DNA of 64,000 bases from Gammaproteobacteria bacterium (GTDB lineage Bacteria > Pseudomonadota > Gammaproteobacteria > Pseudomonadales > Balneatricaceae): positions 85,422 to 149,421 of the forward strand of contig JASMLZ010000058.1 of NCBI GenBank assembly GCA_030748435.1, given 5' to 3'. The notes beneath the pieces were generated by a model. That model did no database searches. It was given only the letters and a program-made list of their open reading frames with translations, and was not told the DNA's origin. This document shows, in pieces, positions 9,805 to 18,244 of this stretch. Made by a program: the position numbers and the translations under genes. How positions within the stretch are numbered: position 1 is the stretch's first letter; each line of letters begins with the position of its first letter.

Positions 9805-10680
9805 ATGGACACACAGCAACTAAAAGCCTTTGTTACCGTTGCCAGATTAGGCTCTTTCTCACAGGCTGGTGAACACCTTTACCTAACCCAACCTGCTATA
9901 AGCAAGCGCATAGTTAAGCTCGAACAACAGTTAAATGTGCGTTTATTTGATCGCATTGGTCGTCATGTTAATCTGACTGATGCCGGTTTTGTATTATTAC
10001 CCAAAGCCCAACATATTCTTGCTACTCTCGATGATACCAGCCGTGAGCTAAGCAATTTATCTGGCCGGGTTGAAGGACATTTGCGCATTGCTACCAGTCA
10101 TCATATTGGCCTGCATCGTTTACCACCCTATTTACGCGAGTATCAGCAACGTTATCCAAAGGTAAAACTGGATATTCAGTTTGCCGAGTCAGAAATAATC
10201 TATCAGGGATTACTGGAAGGTTTGTGGGAAATTGGCATTATCACGCTTAGTCCACAACCCCATCAACAGCTACAGCAACAGCTGCTATGGCAAGATGATA
10301 TGCACTTTGTCTGTGCGCCTAATCACCCATTAGCAACAGTTAAAAGTGTGAGCTTAAAAAGTCTGGGCCACTACCCGGCTTTATTAAGCAAGCCCGGCAC
10401 CTTTACCAGAGAACTACTAAATCAGCGTTTTGATCAGGCAGATATTGAACTCCGAGTAGCCACTTCTACCAACAATCTGGATACGCTGCGAATGCTGGTC
10501 AGCACCGGTATGGGCTGGAGCCTACTGCCTCACACCTTGCTCAATGAGGATATAACCACCATTACCACTGACAGCTCTACGATTGTTCGCCATTTAGGGT
10601 GTGTTCGTCATACCCAGCGTAGCCTGTCTAACGCAGCACAACAATTAATGTCTTTACTGCAGACCCAAGCAACTTATTAG
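9805..10680 (+). CDS. LysR family transcriptional regulator (leu-adjacent)
   Basis: DNA-binding regulator of 291 residues. The N-terminal winged helix-turn-helix is seen in MDTQQLKAFVTVARLGSFSQ and YLTQPAISKRIVKLEQQL, followed by a linker helix and a periplasmic-binding-like effector domain (about residues 90-290) typical of LysR proteins. It is divergent from leuC with a nested inverted repeat in the shared promoter region, which suggests control of leuCDB and of itself. Pseudomonads carry a LysR gene in the same place. The effector (for example 2-isopropylmalate or a branched-chain precursor) cannot be read from the sequence. Confidence 0.92.
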   Translation: MDTQQLKAFVTVARLGSFSQAGEHLYLTQPAISKRIVKLEQQLNVRLFDRIGRHVNLTDAGFVLLPKAQHILATLDDTSRELSNLSGRVEGHLRIATSHHIGLHRLPPYLREYQQRYPKVKLDIQFAESEIIYQGLLEGLWEIGIITLSPQPHQQLQQQLLWQDDMHFVCAPNHPLATVKSVSLKSLGHYPALLSKPGTFTRELLNQRFDQADIELRVATSTNNLDTLRMLVSTGMGWSLLPHTLLNEDITTITTDSSTIVRHLGCVRHTQRSLSNAAQQLMSLLQTQATY

Positions 10681-10792
10681 CCCTGTAAGTGCATTTTTAT
10701 ATTCCCAAAACTTATAAAGCTGGTATAGAATTGCGCCAAACAATAAACAAGCATATTATCTGCTTGATAGACCTCTAAGAGTTAGCCGATAC

Positions 10793-11839
10793 ATGAACGT
10801 TACCAAGCCTATACGTTATGCATTTTTACAGGTTTCCAATTATTCCATGATCACCTTCTCGTCCGCGGTAGCGGCGCTGCGTGGTGCCAACTATATTAGT
10901 GGCAAAGATCTTTATCAATGGGAAATCGTTACGATGGATGGTAATCCCGTGCGTTCCAGTGTCGGGTTTGAGGTGGGACCAACAAAGCATATAGATCATT
11001 TAAATATAACTGGCTTAGAAGCTCTGATAGTTTGCGGTGGCACCTATATTGACCGTTCCTACAATAAACAGACACTGAACTTCTTGCGTAAGATAGCAAG
11101 CACTAAAACCAACCTGGGTTCTACCTGTACTGGTAGCTATCTACTGGCGGCGGCTGGTTTATTGGATGGTTACCAGTGCACTATCCACTGGGAAAATTTA
11201 GCTGGTATGCGCGAAGAGTTTCCCAACATACTTATGTCTTCCAATCTATTTGCTATTGATCGAGATCGCTTTACCTGTTCCGGCGGCAACTCTTCTTTGG
11301 ATATGATGTTACAGATTATCGGTCAACAACAAGGTCCGGAGCTGGCGGCCGCAGTATCGGAAATGTTTATTATGGAACGTATCCGTGACCACCATGATAC
11401 ACAGCGTATTCCTTTGCGCCTGCACTTGGGCAACAGTCAGCCCAAACTGATTGAGGCTGTCGCCTTGATGGAAGCCAATCTGGAAGAAACCATTTCTTTG
11501 GATGATCTGGCCCAGTATGTGGGCGTATCTCGGCGCCAACTGGAGCGTCTGTTTCAGAAGCATCTTAAGTGCGTACCCTCGCGTTACTATCTGGAACTGC
11601 GTCTCAATCGGGCGCGGCAATTATTATTACAAACCAATCTTTCCATTATTGATGTTTCTTTGGCCTGTGGCTTTGTTTCTGCACCTCATTTCTCTAAATG
11701 CTATCGGGATTTCTTTGGTATTCCCCCACGTGAAGAACGGCGCCGGTTTGCCCCCGGTAGTGGTAGCAAATTAAACGCTTCGGATAGTGAAAACAGTGAG
11801 CCAGAGCTTCCTGACTCACCCTCCACAAAGCAGATATAA
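10793..11839 (+). CDS. GlxA/GbdR-type AraC family transcriptional regulator
   Basis: Regulator of 348 residues. The N-terminal part (about 1-200) is a DJ-1/PfpI-like class I glutamine amidotransferase fold, with VCGGTYIDRSY and the segment TNLGSTCTGSYLLAAAGLLD at the nucleophile-elbow position. The C-terminal part (about 225-325) is an AraC double helix-turn-helix (ISLDDLAQYVGVSRRQLERL, then NLSIIDVSLACGFVSAPHFS). The tail is Ser/Glu-rich. This architecture is that of GbdR, CdhR and ArgR of pseudomonads, which answer to betaine, carnitine and arginine metabolites. It is convergent with the RACo-like gene (11 bp between stops), so its likely target is the corrinoid one-carbon cluster next to it. 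The inducer is unknown. Confidence 0.9.
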   Translation: MNVTKPIRYAFLQVSNYSMITFSSAVAALRGANYISGKDLYQWEIVTMDGNPVRSSVGFEVGPTKHIDHLNITGLEALIVCGGTYIDRSYNKQTLNFLRKIASTKTNLGSTCTGSYLLAAAGLLDGYQCTIHWENLAGMREEFPNILMSSNLFAIDRDRFTCSGGNSSLDMMLQIIGQQQGPELAAAVSEMFIMERIRDHHDTQRIPLRLHLGNSQPKLIEAVALMEANLEETISLDDLAQYVGVSRRQLERLFQKHLKCVPSRYYLELRLNRARQLLLQTNLSIIDVSLACGFVSAPHFSKCYRDFFGIPPREERRRFAPGSGSKLNASDSENSEPELPDSPSTKQI

Positions 11840-11850
11840 AAGCAGGCTGG

Positions 11851-13878
11851 CTAACGCTTTCTGCGCGCACGCCGTCCGTCCCTTCCAGCGGCTATCACTG
11901 GTGCCTCTTTAACAGGGGGTAGATCAACAACTTGGGCCAATTGCGGAAATGCATCCACCTTGTTAGGAAATGCCATGGCATTGACAAAATAATCCTGAAA
12001 AGCCGGCTCTACAGCCGTTTCCACCTTCTCAATTTGACGCACCACCGACTCGATAAGAGGACGTGATTTCTCGTCTAATAACGCAATCCTGGCACCGGTA
12101 CCAGCGGCATTGCCAGCCGCAGACACCTGCTCTAACTTACAGTCAGGAATAAGTCCCAGAACCATGGCATATTTAACATCAATATGACTACCAAAGGCAC
12201 CTGCCAGACGAATACGATCTACCTGCTTAACAGCTTGATAGTCCATTAATAATTTAATGCCTGCATAAAGTGCTGCCTTGGCTAACTGAATCGCACGCAC
12301 ATCATTTTGCATAATTTTTATCGCTGAGCGCTGTTCAGTAGCTGCCAATATTTCATAAGAGAAGGTACGCCCATCAGCCTGAATTCGTGGATTTACACTT
12401 ATCAGGCTACCATCAATCACACCATCCTGATTGATTACGCCAGCCAAATAGAGCTCAGCCACTACCTCAATAATACCGGAACCACAGATACCCGTAATAC
12501 CCGTGCTGCCAACGGCTTCTGCAAAACCCTCCTCATCGGACCAGAGTTCACTGCCAATAACACGATAACGGGGTTCCAGAGTTTCTGGATTGATACGAAT
12601 ACGCTCAATGGCGCCAGCTGCAGCACGCTGGCCGGCACTGATTTGTGCACCTTCAAAAGCCGGGCCTGTGGGGCTGGAGCAGGCCACTATCCGATGACGA
12701 TTACCCAAGACAATTTCGGCATTGGTACCTACGTCCACCAATAATGTCATGGCATCATGATTAAATGGTTCTTCTGCTAACACCATACCTGCCGTGTCAG
12801 CCCCCACATGACCAGCTATACAAGGCAGAAGATAAGCTCGAGCCTGTGGATTAAGCTGAATATCCAGATCTTTAGCTGGCATATTAACCGCCATATCTGT
12901 CGCCAGAGCAAAAGGAGCACCACCAAGTTCAACGGGGTTAATGCCCAATAAAAGGTGATGCATTACCGGATTAGCAACAAAAGTGATTTCCAGTATATCG
13001 GTAATATCGCACTCAGCCTGCTGCACCAATTTCTGGATCAGGGCATTTAGCGACTCTCGTACTACCTTTGCCATCTCCCCATCACCACCTGGGTTCATCA
13101 TGACATAAGACACCCGGCTCATCAGGTCTTCACCAAAGCGAATTTGTGGATTCATTAAGCCCGAGCTGGCCTTTACCTCGCCACTAACCAGATCACACAA
13201 ATGGGCAGCGATCGTAGTAGAGCCTACATCTACGGCTACGCCATACAAACGTTCATGGAAACCGGGCCAGACAGCCACCACTTGCTTACCTTCGCGCACA
13301 GCCACGGTCACACGCCACTTACCTGCACGCAATAATGCCTGTAGCTGTGGCAATAACGCCACCTCATAATCAAGGTTGGTCAGTTGCCAATCTTGCTCCA
13401 GAGCATTTAGCAGGCGCCGCAAATCCCCGGAAGGATCATGCATATCAGGTTCCTGCACTTCCACATAATACAAATGCACTAGTGGGTTAAGGGAGATTTC
13501 GTGATGTTCAACGCCTTTGCGTACAGTCTGGTGGTGTACCTGACTTTCTGCAGGCACATCAACAACAATGTCATTGAGTACCTTTGTATGACAGCTTAAG
13601 CGACGGCCTGATTTGAGTTCGCGGCGTTCTGCATATTTTAGCTCTGGTGCCGTAATGGGCTCCAGACTAGCTGCTGTTGAAGTGATACCAAACTTGGCAA
13701 ACTCACCTTCACTAACCAGTATCTGACAGCGACCACAGATCCCACGCCCACCACACACAGAATCAATATCAACATTTAAATAACGTGCCGCCTGTAATAA
13801 AGGCGTGCCAACAGGAAAGCGACCTCGTTTACCTGAAGGGGTAAAAACAACCAAAACTTCATCAGCCTGATTACTCAT
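11851..13878 (-). CDS. RACo/RamA-like corrinoid activation protein (2Fe-2S ferredoxin + ASKHA domain, DUF4445)
   Basis: Reductive activator of corrinoid proteins: uses ATP and low-potential electrons to bring inactive Co(II) back to Co(I). The 675-residue protein has an N-terminal plant-type [2Fe-2S] domain (CGGRGICGRCQ and a distal CHTKV, about residues 40-100), a linker, then an ASKHA-type ATPase region with GVAVDVGSTTIAAHLCDL, LLVDVGTNAEIVLG and AGAFGSHID. It ends in a basic tail, AAGRDGRRARRKR. Start has GAGAG upstream. It is separated from the MtrH-like gene by a MITE-like repeat. With a corrinoid protein and methyltetrahydrofolate methyltransferase on the same strand, a reactivase role is very likely. 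The basic tail echoes that of the MtrH-like neighbour. Confidence 0.9.
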   Translation of the reverse strand: MSNQADEVLVVFTPSGKRGRFPVGTPLLQAARYLNVDIDSVCGGRGICGRCQILVSEGEFAKFGITSTAASLEPITAPELKYAERRELKSGRRLSCHTKVLNDIVVDVPAESQVHHQTVRKGVEHHEISLNPLVHLYYVEVQEPDMHDPSGDLRRLLNALEQDWQLTNLDYEVALLPQLQALLRAGKWRVTVAVREGKQVVAVWPGFHERLYGVAVDVGSTTIAAHLCDLVSGEVKASSGLMNPQIRFGEDLMSRVSYVMMNPGGDGEMAKVVRESLNALIQKLVQQAECDITDILEITFVANPVMHHLLLGINPVELGGAPFALATDMAVNMPAKDLDIQLNPQARAYLLPCIAGHVGADTAGMVLAEEPFNHDAMTLLVDVGTNAEIVLGNRHRIVACSSPTGPAFEGAQISAGQRAAAGAIERIRINPETLEPRYRVIGSELWSDEEGFAEAVGSTGITGICGSGIIEVVAELYLAGVINQDGVIDGSLISVNPRIQADGRTFSYEILAATEQRSAIKIMQNDVRAIQLAKAALYAGIKLLMDYQAVKQVDRIRLAGAFGSHIDVKYAMVLGLIPDCKLEQVSAAGNAAGTGARIALLDEKSRPLIESVVRQIEKVETAVEPAFQDYFVNAMAFPNKVDAFPQLAQVVDLPPVKEAPVIAAGRDGRRARRKR

Positions 13879-14012
13879 AATGCTACTCTCAATGTTGTAT
13901 TCTGTAATCCTGATTGCAATACTTAAAACAACATATTACCAACTAAATAAGTATGCAACTATAGGATCCAAGTTTATCTTTAATAACCGATTTGTTTAAT
14001 AATTATACTTAC
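13879..14012. other. 5' region of the RACo-like gene
   Basis: AT-rich upstream region on the minus strand. Together with 14013-14208 it makes a 330-bp stretch without a gene: this part may hold the promoter, 14013-14154 is an IS relic, and 14168-14190 is a hairpin after the MtrH-like gene. No clear promoter hexamers are claimed. Confidence 0.4.
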
Positions 14013-14154
14013 AGAGGGCTTTGCAGGAGCCAGTATTTTGTTATGTGACAAGACAAAAACGCACGCAAAGAGGGAGTTTATATATGATAAATGACCGATT
14101 GAGTAGGTTTTTAACGCCGTCACAGGACAAAATAACTATCGTGCAAAGGTCTCT
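14013..14154. mobile_element. Internally deleted IS / MITE-like element
   Basis: A 142-bp element whose ends are inverted repeats of about 37 bp: the left end starts AGAGGGCTTTGCAGGAGCC and the inverted right end AGAGACCTTTGCACGA, both followed by an ATTTTGTnnTGTGAC block. Its first 60 bp recur with 57/60 identity at 63941-64000. Inside, AGAGGGAGTTTATATATG looks like a ribosome site and start codon followed by a short open frame (MINDRLSRFLTP), as if only the 5' end of a transposase remained between the two IRs. No clear target duplication is visible. Confidence 0.65.
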
Positions 14155-14167
14155 TATAGAAATCAAA

Positions 14168-14190
14168 TACGGGGCTATCAAAGCCCCGTA
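14168..14190 (-). terminator. Hairpin after MtrH-like gene
   Basis: Perfect 9-bp stem TACGGGGCT/AGCCCCGTA with a 5-nt loop, 18 bp past the stop codon of the minus-strand methyltransferase gene. On that strand it is followed by the short T-rich TTTGATTTC, so it is a plausible terminator. Confidence 0.5.
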
Positions 14191-14208
14191 TTACCAACCA
14201 ACTAACGC

Positions 14209-15102
14209 CTAACCGCGACGGCGACGGCGACCACCACGTGCGCCCTCACCTTCAGGAGAAGGCTCCCGATAGGCTTTGATCCAGTTCTTACATTCAGGAT
14301 CATGCCCCATCATCAAATCACCACCACGAATACCAAGCATTACTTCTTCGTGCATTGGGTTAACAATAGCCGATGTCATACCAGCACCTATGGCACAAGC
14401 AATAAAGGTGCAGTTTACGCCATTACGATTGGGCAAACCAAAGCTAAAGTTAGAAGCACCGCAGGTGGTATTTACTTTTAGCTCAGTACGCAAACGATGC
14501 ACCAGTTCCATCACTTGACGTCCAGAGGTGTTAACCGCTCCAACCGGCATAACCAAGGGGTCTACCACCACATCAGCAGCTGGAATACCATAGTCGGCGG
14601 CACGATTAACAATCTTTTTAGCCACCTCAAAACGCACATTGATATCTTGAGAAATACCAGTTTCATCATTAGAAATAGCCACTACAGCGGCGCCATACTT
14701 TTTCACTAATGGCAGTACGCGCTCCAGAGACTCGTCTTCACCCGTTACCGAGTTTAGCAAGGCCTTGCCTTTATAGACTTTTAAACCGGCTTCCAGAGCG
14801 TCAATAATAGAGGAATCAATACACAAGGGTACATCTACCAGAGACTGCACTAACTGAATGGTTTGCGCCAGTATTGCAGGCTCATCAGCCAGTGGGATGC
14901 CAGCATTAACGTCTAAAATCGTTGCGCCTGCAGCTACCTGGGCCAAGGCGTCGGCTTCTACGCGGCTAAAATCACCGTTCTTCATCTCTTCAGCTAATAG
15001 CTTGCGGCCAGTTGGATTAATGCGTTCGCCAATCACGGCAAATGGGCGATCAAAGCCAATGGCTACTTCTTTGGTCGCTGAACTGATAATAGTATCGGTC
15101 AT
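14209..15102 (-). CDS. MtrH/MtgA-like methyltetrahydrofolate:corrinoid methyltransferase
   Basis: Pterin-binding TIM-barrel protein of 297 residues, expected to pass a methyl group between a methyl-corrinoid protein and tetrahydrofolate. Visible family segments are IGERINPTGRKLLAEEM, ILDVNAGIP, PLCIDSSI, LLNSVTGEDES and CGASNFSFGLPNRNGVN. These fit the MtrH/AcsE/MetH pterin-binding group rather than folate-synthesis DHPS, which has a different active-site loop. The C-terminus is an arginine-rich tail (GEGARGGRRRRRG) outside the barrel. It lies between a MetF-like reductase and the corrinoid reactivator. MtgA, from glycine-betaine demethylation, is the nearest functional model; the true methyl donor is unknown. 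Confidence 0.88.
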   Translation of the reverse strand: MTDTIISSATKEVAIGFDRPFAVIGERINPTGRKLLAEEMKNGDFSRVEADALAQVAAGATILDVNAGIPLADEPAILAQTIQLVQSLVDVPLCIDSSIIDALEAGLKVYKGKALLNSVTGEDESLERVLPLVKKYGAAVVAISNDETGISQDINVRFEVAKKIVNRAADYGIPAADVVVDPLVMPVGAVNTSGRQVMELVHRLRTELKVNTTCGASNFSFGLPNRNGVNCTFIACAIGAGMTSAIVNPMHEEVMLGIRGGDLMMGHDPECKNWIKAYREPSPEGEGARGGRRRRRG

Positions 15103-15176
15103 GGTGTTTTCCTGTTAAAAATTAAAACCGTAAAATGATACGGCCAATATATACTAAATATTTCTTAGCTACGGGC

Positions 15177-15312
15177 TTAGGGAAGCTCTATAAATTCCGT
15201 TATAGTAAGGTGCCGAGCAATAAATTAACTTATAACCTTTTGATTTTAAAAGTATAAATTGCTTAGCTTGTCTTGCAATAATAGCCTTATAAATTTCTCA
15301 GGCATTCCTTAA
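15177..15312. repeat. TIR-bounded intergenic repeat (copy A)
   Basis: A segment of 136 bp with ends TTAGGGAAGCTC and, inverted, TTAAGGAATGCC. Its core shares the block TAACCTTTTGATTTTA and a following ATTGCTT-GCTT with the element at 46388-46513 in the same order. The right end overlaps the last codons of the MetF-like gene, so the TAA stop lies inside the repeat. MITE-like; no coding potential. Confidence 0.55.
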
Positions 15313-16247
15313 CGTAGGACAAAACCCTTGTTATTGAATTCAAAATCCCCGTCTTGCACCTTGTACATCCATTCGGCCGATTTCTTCAGACCGCCCAAAG
15401 GATACAAATGACACTGTTTAATCAGACAATCCGGATCTGCGTCAATACCGGCAATCAGATCGCGCATTAACTCACTAGGCTCTGAAGAAGGTGCGTTGAC
15501 ATACTTGCCTAAAAACGAATCTTTTAAAGACAGCTTAACCATATTTAATGGATTACGGGTTAAAAAGCGTACTGAAGCCCCTACACCGCAATGGGCAGCA
15601 TGACGCATCAAGGTTTTTATTGTTGCCAAGCCGGGCACACCTATATATACGGGCAATTCATTACCTGCAGCACGTATTTCTTTTTCCCAGGCAAAGATGG
15701 GCGCGGCCTCAAAAGCGAACTGGGTGGCCAAATATAACTGCATATCAGTCTGCTTGGCATAATCGTTCTTTTCTTTAATAGCTAGAGCGCAGTCTGCTGG
15801 AGAAATATCAGGACTACCTTCAGGGTGCCCTGCCAAACCCATTTTCTGAATACCATACTTTTCAAACAACCCAGTATGTAGAACTTCCATAGAAGAGCTG
15901 AAGTCACCTACCGGTTTGTCAACTCCGCCACCGATTAGCAGGCCTTCAGTCACTCCTGTTTCGCCTTGTAAAGACGCTAGATTTTGTTCCAAAAACTTAG
16001 CCGAGGGGATTGAACGGGCAGCAAAATGAGGCACCGGATTAAAGCCTTCGTCTTTTAGACGGCGCACAGTTGTAACCGTATCAGCAAAGTCTGATCCGGG
16101 TAAAAATGTCACATATACAGTACAACCAGCACGCAGAATGTCACGAAAATCAGCCACTTTCGCCGCCCCACCCGGGGTAACTTCGACAGTGGTTTTTTGC
16201 ATCAGGTTAATAATAGCCTGTTTTTCAGCCGCAGCAGATAAAGCCAT
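15309..16247 (-). CDS. Methylenetetrahydrofolate reductase (MetF family)
   Basis: Flavoprotein family that interconverts methylene- and methyl-tetrahydrofolate. The 312-residue protein from ATG 16247 (MALSAAAEKQAIINLM, GGAGACC upstream) has the TIM-barrel pattern of MTHFR: PHFAARSIPS, GLLIGGGVDKPVGDF, GLAGHPEGSPDI, LYLATQFAFEAAPIFAWEKE and YIGVPGLATIKTLMRHA. It is divergent from E. coli MetF. Placed between a corrinoid methyltransferase and the DUF1638 gene, it probably runs in the oxidative direction, turning methyl-THF from demethylation into methylene-THF for FolD and GlyA nearby. Its stop codon lies within a MITE-like repeat end. Confidence 0.87.
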   Translation of the reverse strand: MALSAAAEKQAIINLMQKTTVEVTPGGAAKVADFRDILRAGCTVYVTFLPGSDFADTVTTVRRLKDEGFNPVPHFAARSIPSAKFLEQNLASLQGETGVTEGLLIGGGVDKPVGDFSSSMEVLHTGLFEKYGIQKMGLAGHPEGSPDISPADCALAIKEKNDYAKQTDMQLYLATQFAFEAAPIFAWEKEIRAAGNELPVYIGVPGLATIKTLMRHAAHCGVGASVRFLTRNPLNMVKLSLKDSFLGKYVNAPSSEPSELMRDLIAGIDADPDCLIKQCHLYPLGGLKKSAEWMYKVQDGDFEFNNKGFVLR

Positions 16248-16272
16248 GGTTGAGGTCTCCAGATAAGCCCTG

Positions 16273-16572
16273 TTAGGCTTGTTTATAACCGCTAGCCACA
16301 ACCAGTTGCGCTAGCACTTCGTCGGTATATTCTTGCTCAATACGAGCTACTGTCTCTTGCAGTACAGAGTCTATATCATCACCGCAAGGTTGATTGTGTC
16401 GCTTCCATGCGGATAAATACCCATCGGTACCATGCAATCCGGCCCGCATCGCAGCCTTGTCCACAGCCTTTTCAAAGCGTTCAGACAAAGGTTGTTTGGC
16501 CGCTTTACGACCCTGTTTAACAATAACTTGTGCCGGGATATCGCGCCACATAACCAAAGTCAATGTTGCCAT
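16273..16572 (-). CDS. Small virulence-factor-domain protein of the corrinoid cluster
   Basis: Protein of 99 residues, MATLTLVMWRDIPAQVIVKQ then QGRKAAKQPLSERFEKAVDK. It resembles the small family labelled virulence factor in domain databases (PF13769-like); that name is historical and no virulence role is implied. No signal peptide or membrane span. Its start overlaps the end of the DUF1638 gene by 13 bp, showing tight coupling, and a short gap leads to the MetF-like gene. The role is unknown, perhaps an accessory to methyl transfer or cobalamin handling. Confidence 0.75.
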   Translation of the reverse strand: MATLTLVMWRDIPAQVIVKQGRKAAKQPLSERFEKAVDKAAMRAGLHGTDGYLSAWKRHNQPCGDDIDSVLQETVARIEQEYTDEVLAQLVVASGYKQA

Positions 16573-17186
16573 TTCACTACCTTTGTCTCATTGTGTTGTA
16601 TATATTGCCGCAGATCTGCAGCCATCTGCCCATAGCCAGTGATCACTTTTTCATACTCCAGCCCAAGACTCTGTGCGGCAGCCTCTGCATAATGGTCAAG
16701 TTGACGACTTTCGTTTTGGGCCATATAAACTAATTTTTTATAATGACCAAACACTAATGGTATTAGCTTGGGTTTATCCCTCAAGCCCATACCCTGCATA
16801 ATCAGTTGTTCAAAATGCTTGGCCAAATAATCAGTCAAATAAAAGGTACCTAATTCGGCCTCTGCCAATTTAGCAAAGGCCTCACTGCCAGCATAGAACT
16901 CATAACAGTGAGCCCCTTGCAAACGCTGGGCCTGATACTTTTTCAGCACCCTATCCAATTGTCCGCCGGTACCACAATCAGCAAAGCCTATAAAAACTTG
17001 ATCATACTCACCAGCAAAGTCCAGCAGGCGTTGTTCTACCGCACCGGGTATTAGTTCTGGTCGATTATGTAACTCTGCCGGAATTTGTGAAATCTTAATA
17101 TTATTCCAGCCGTTGCTGCGCGCTACTGCCGAGATTTCTCGTGCAATAGCTCCGCAGGCAATAATTAACAACTGGGCCGGTTGCAT
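16560..17186 (-). CDS. DUF1638 domain-containing protein
   Basis: Protein of 208 residues, start MQPAQLLIIACGAIAREI. Features of the DUF1638 family are the ACGA near the N-terminus, the IGFADCGTGGQLDRVL segment (about residues 67-85) and a conserved HCYEFYAG. The two Cys-containing segments could bind a metal or a thiol-reactive ligand; this is inference. The family is often met, from memory, beside corrinoid methyltransferase genes, which is also the case here: it sits between the corrinoid protein (28 bp upstream) and the small virulence-factor-domain gene, with which it overlaps. Its biochemical function is not known to me. Confidence 0.82.
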   Translation of the reverse strand: MQPAQLLIIACGAIAREISAVARSNGWNNIKISQIPAELHNRPELIPGAVEQRLLDFAGEYDQVFIGFADCGTGGQLDRVLKKYQAQRLQGAHCYEFYAGSEAFAKLAEAELGTFYLTDYLAKHFEQLIMQGMGLRDKPKLIPLVFGHYKKLVYMAQNESRQLDHYAEAAAQSLGLEYEKVITGYGQMAADLRQYIQHNETKVVKWQH

Positions 17187-17214
17187 GATCGGCTGTTACG
17201 TTCAGTGTGCGCTA

Positions 17215-17916
17215 TCACGCTCTGGCGCGACGCTCAGCAATCATCTGCTTGGCAGTATCAACCGCAACCGCAGCGTCACGACAATAAGCATCAGCACCAA
17301 TAGCGTCACCAAATTCTTCATTTAGTGGTGCACCGCCAACCAATACCAGATAGTCATCACGGATACCCTGTTCTTGCAAGGTATCAATAACCACTTTCAT
17401 ATAGGGCATGGTTGTGGTCAACAAAGCAGACATACCCAAGATATCTGGCTTATGCTCTTCCAGTGCAGCCAAATAATCTTCTACCGGGCAGTTGATGCCA
17501 ATATCGACTACTTCAAAACCGGCGCCTTCCCACATCATGGCCACCAAATTCTTACCGATATCGTGAATATCACCTTTAACAGTACCAATAACAGCCTTAC
17601 CAATCGGCTCAGCGCCCGTTTCTGCTAACAAGGGCCGTAAAATGGTCATGCCAGATTTCATTGCGTTAGCGGCCATAAGTACTTCTGGCACAAACAGGAT
17701 ACCATCACGGAAATCGACACCCACGATATTCATGCCACCAACCAGGGCTTCATTCAAAACCTTATCCGGACTCCAACCACGATCCAATAGAATCTGAGTA
17801 CCTTCACCTATTTCATCTTCCATGCCGTCATAAAGATCGTCATGCATTTGCTCTACCAACTCTTCGTCACTTAAGGTGCTCAGATCTAAATCGTCTTCAT
17901 ATTGATCGTCGGACAT
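17215..17916 (-). CDS. Corrinoid (B12-binding) protein of a methyltransferase system, MtgC/MtbC-like
   Basis: Methyl carrier whose cobalamin shuttles a methyl group between a substrate methyltransferase and the MtrH-like enzyme. From ATG 17916 (GTAGGAG upstream) it has 233 residues. The first 39 residues are strikingly acidic (17 Asp/Glu, one His, no Lys/Arg). A helical cap follows (LNEALVGGMNIVGVDF, LFVPEVLMAANAMKSGM), then the Rossmann B12 domain with the base-off His motif GDIHDIGKNLV, SALLTTTMPYMK and LVGGAPLNEEF. It is the first gene of the minus-strand corrinoid cluster and is divergent from folD. Specificity for a given methylated substrate cannot be read. Confidence 0.92.
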   Translation of the reverse strand: MSDDQYEDDLDLSTLSDEELVEQMHDDLYDGMEDEIGEGTQILLDRGWSPDKVLNEALVGGMNIVGVDFRDGILFVPEVLMAANAMKSGMTILRPLLAETGAEPIGKAVIGTVKGDIHDIGKNLVAMMWEGAGFEVVDIGINCPVEDYLAALEEHKPDILGMSALLTTTMPYMKVVIDTLQEQGIRDDYLVLVGGAPLNEEFGDAIGADAYCRDAAVAVDTAKQMIAERRARA

Positions 17917-18152
17917 GGGTACCACTCCTACAGGTAATAACATCCCTGATGCTATCAGGGGCTTGGTTGGCGGCTAGATTATCAGGCTTGATTTTGCGCG
18001 CTGACATTTTCACGACAACAGATTACCGGAAAACGACCAACTAGTGTTTATGCATTACAAACCTTGTGCTAAATCATAACATTTTCTTATTCGTTGCCAC
18101 TTGAGTAAATTACAGGTACCATGAAACCCACTCACATATATCAATAAAGTAT

Positions 18153-18166
18153 ATAGTTATAACTAT
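18153..18166. promoter_or_regulatory. Perfect palindrome ATAGTTATAACTAT
   Basis: Fourteen-base perfect palindrome in the divergent corrinoid-folD control region, about 125 bp from the folD start. It might be an operator, though in such AT-rich DNA chance is possible. Confidence 0.3.
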
Positions 18167-18214
18167 TTATTTTATTAAGTTAACAATATATCACTTTATA
18201 TGTCTCATACAGAC

Positions 18215-18244
18215 CTGCCATATGCTTTGACATTCCAGTAGAAT
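18215..18244 (+). promoter_or_regulatory. Candidate folD promoter
   Basis: CTGCCA (4/6 to TTGACA) and TAGAAT (5/6 to TATAAT) are separated by 18 bp, about 48 bp before the folD start codon. Moderate to weak match. Confidence 0.3.

Noticed and set aside
14021..14212. 63-codon frame within the IS relic
   Set aside because: It runs through the repeat and a terminator hairpin; only its internal ATG may be the start of a lost transposase.
14209..15102. Dihydropteroate synthase (folP)
   Set aside because: Same fold, but the motifs (CGASNFSFGLPNR) and the corrinoid neighbours fit an MtrH-type methyltransferase.
16273..16572. Virulence role for the small protein in the corrinoid cluster
   Set aside because: The domain name is historical; the context is one-carbon metabolism.
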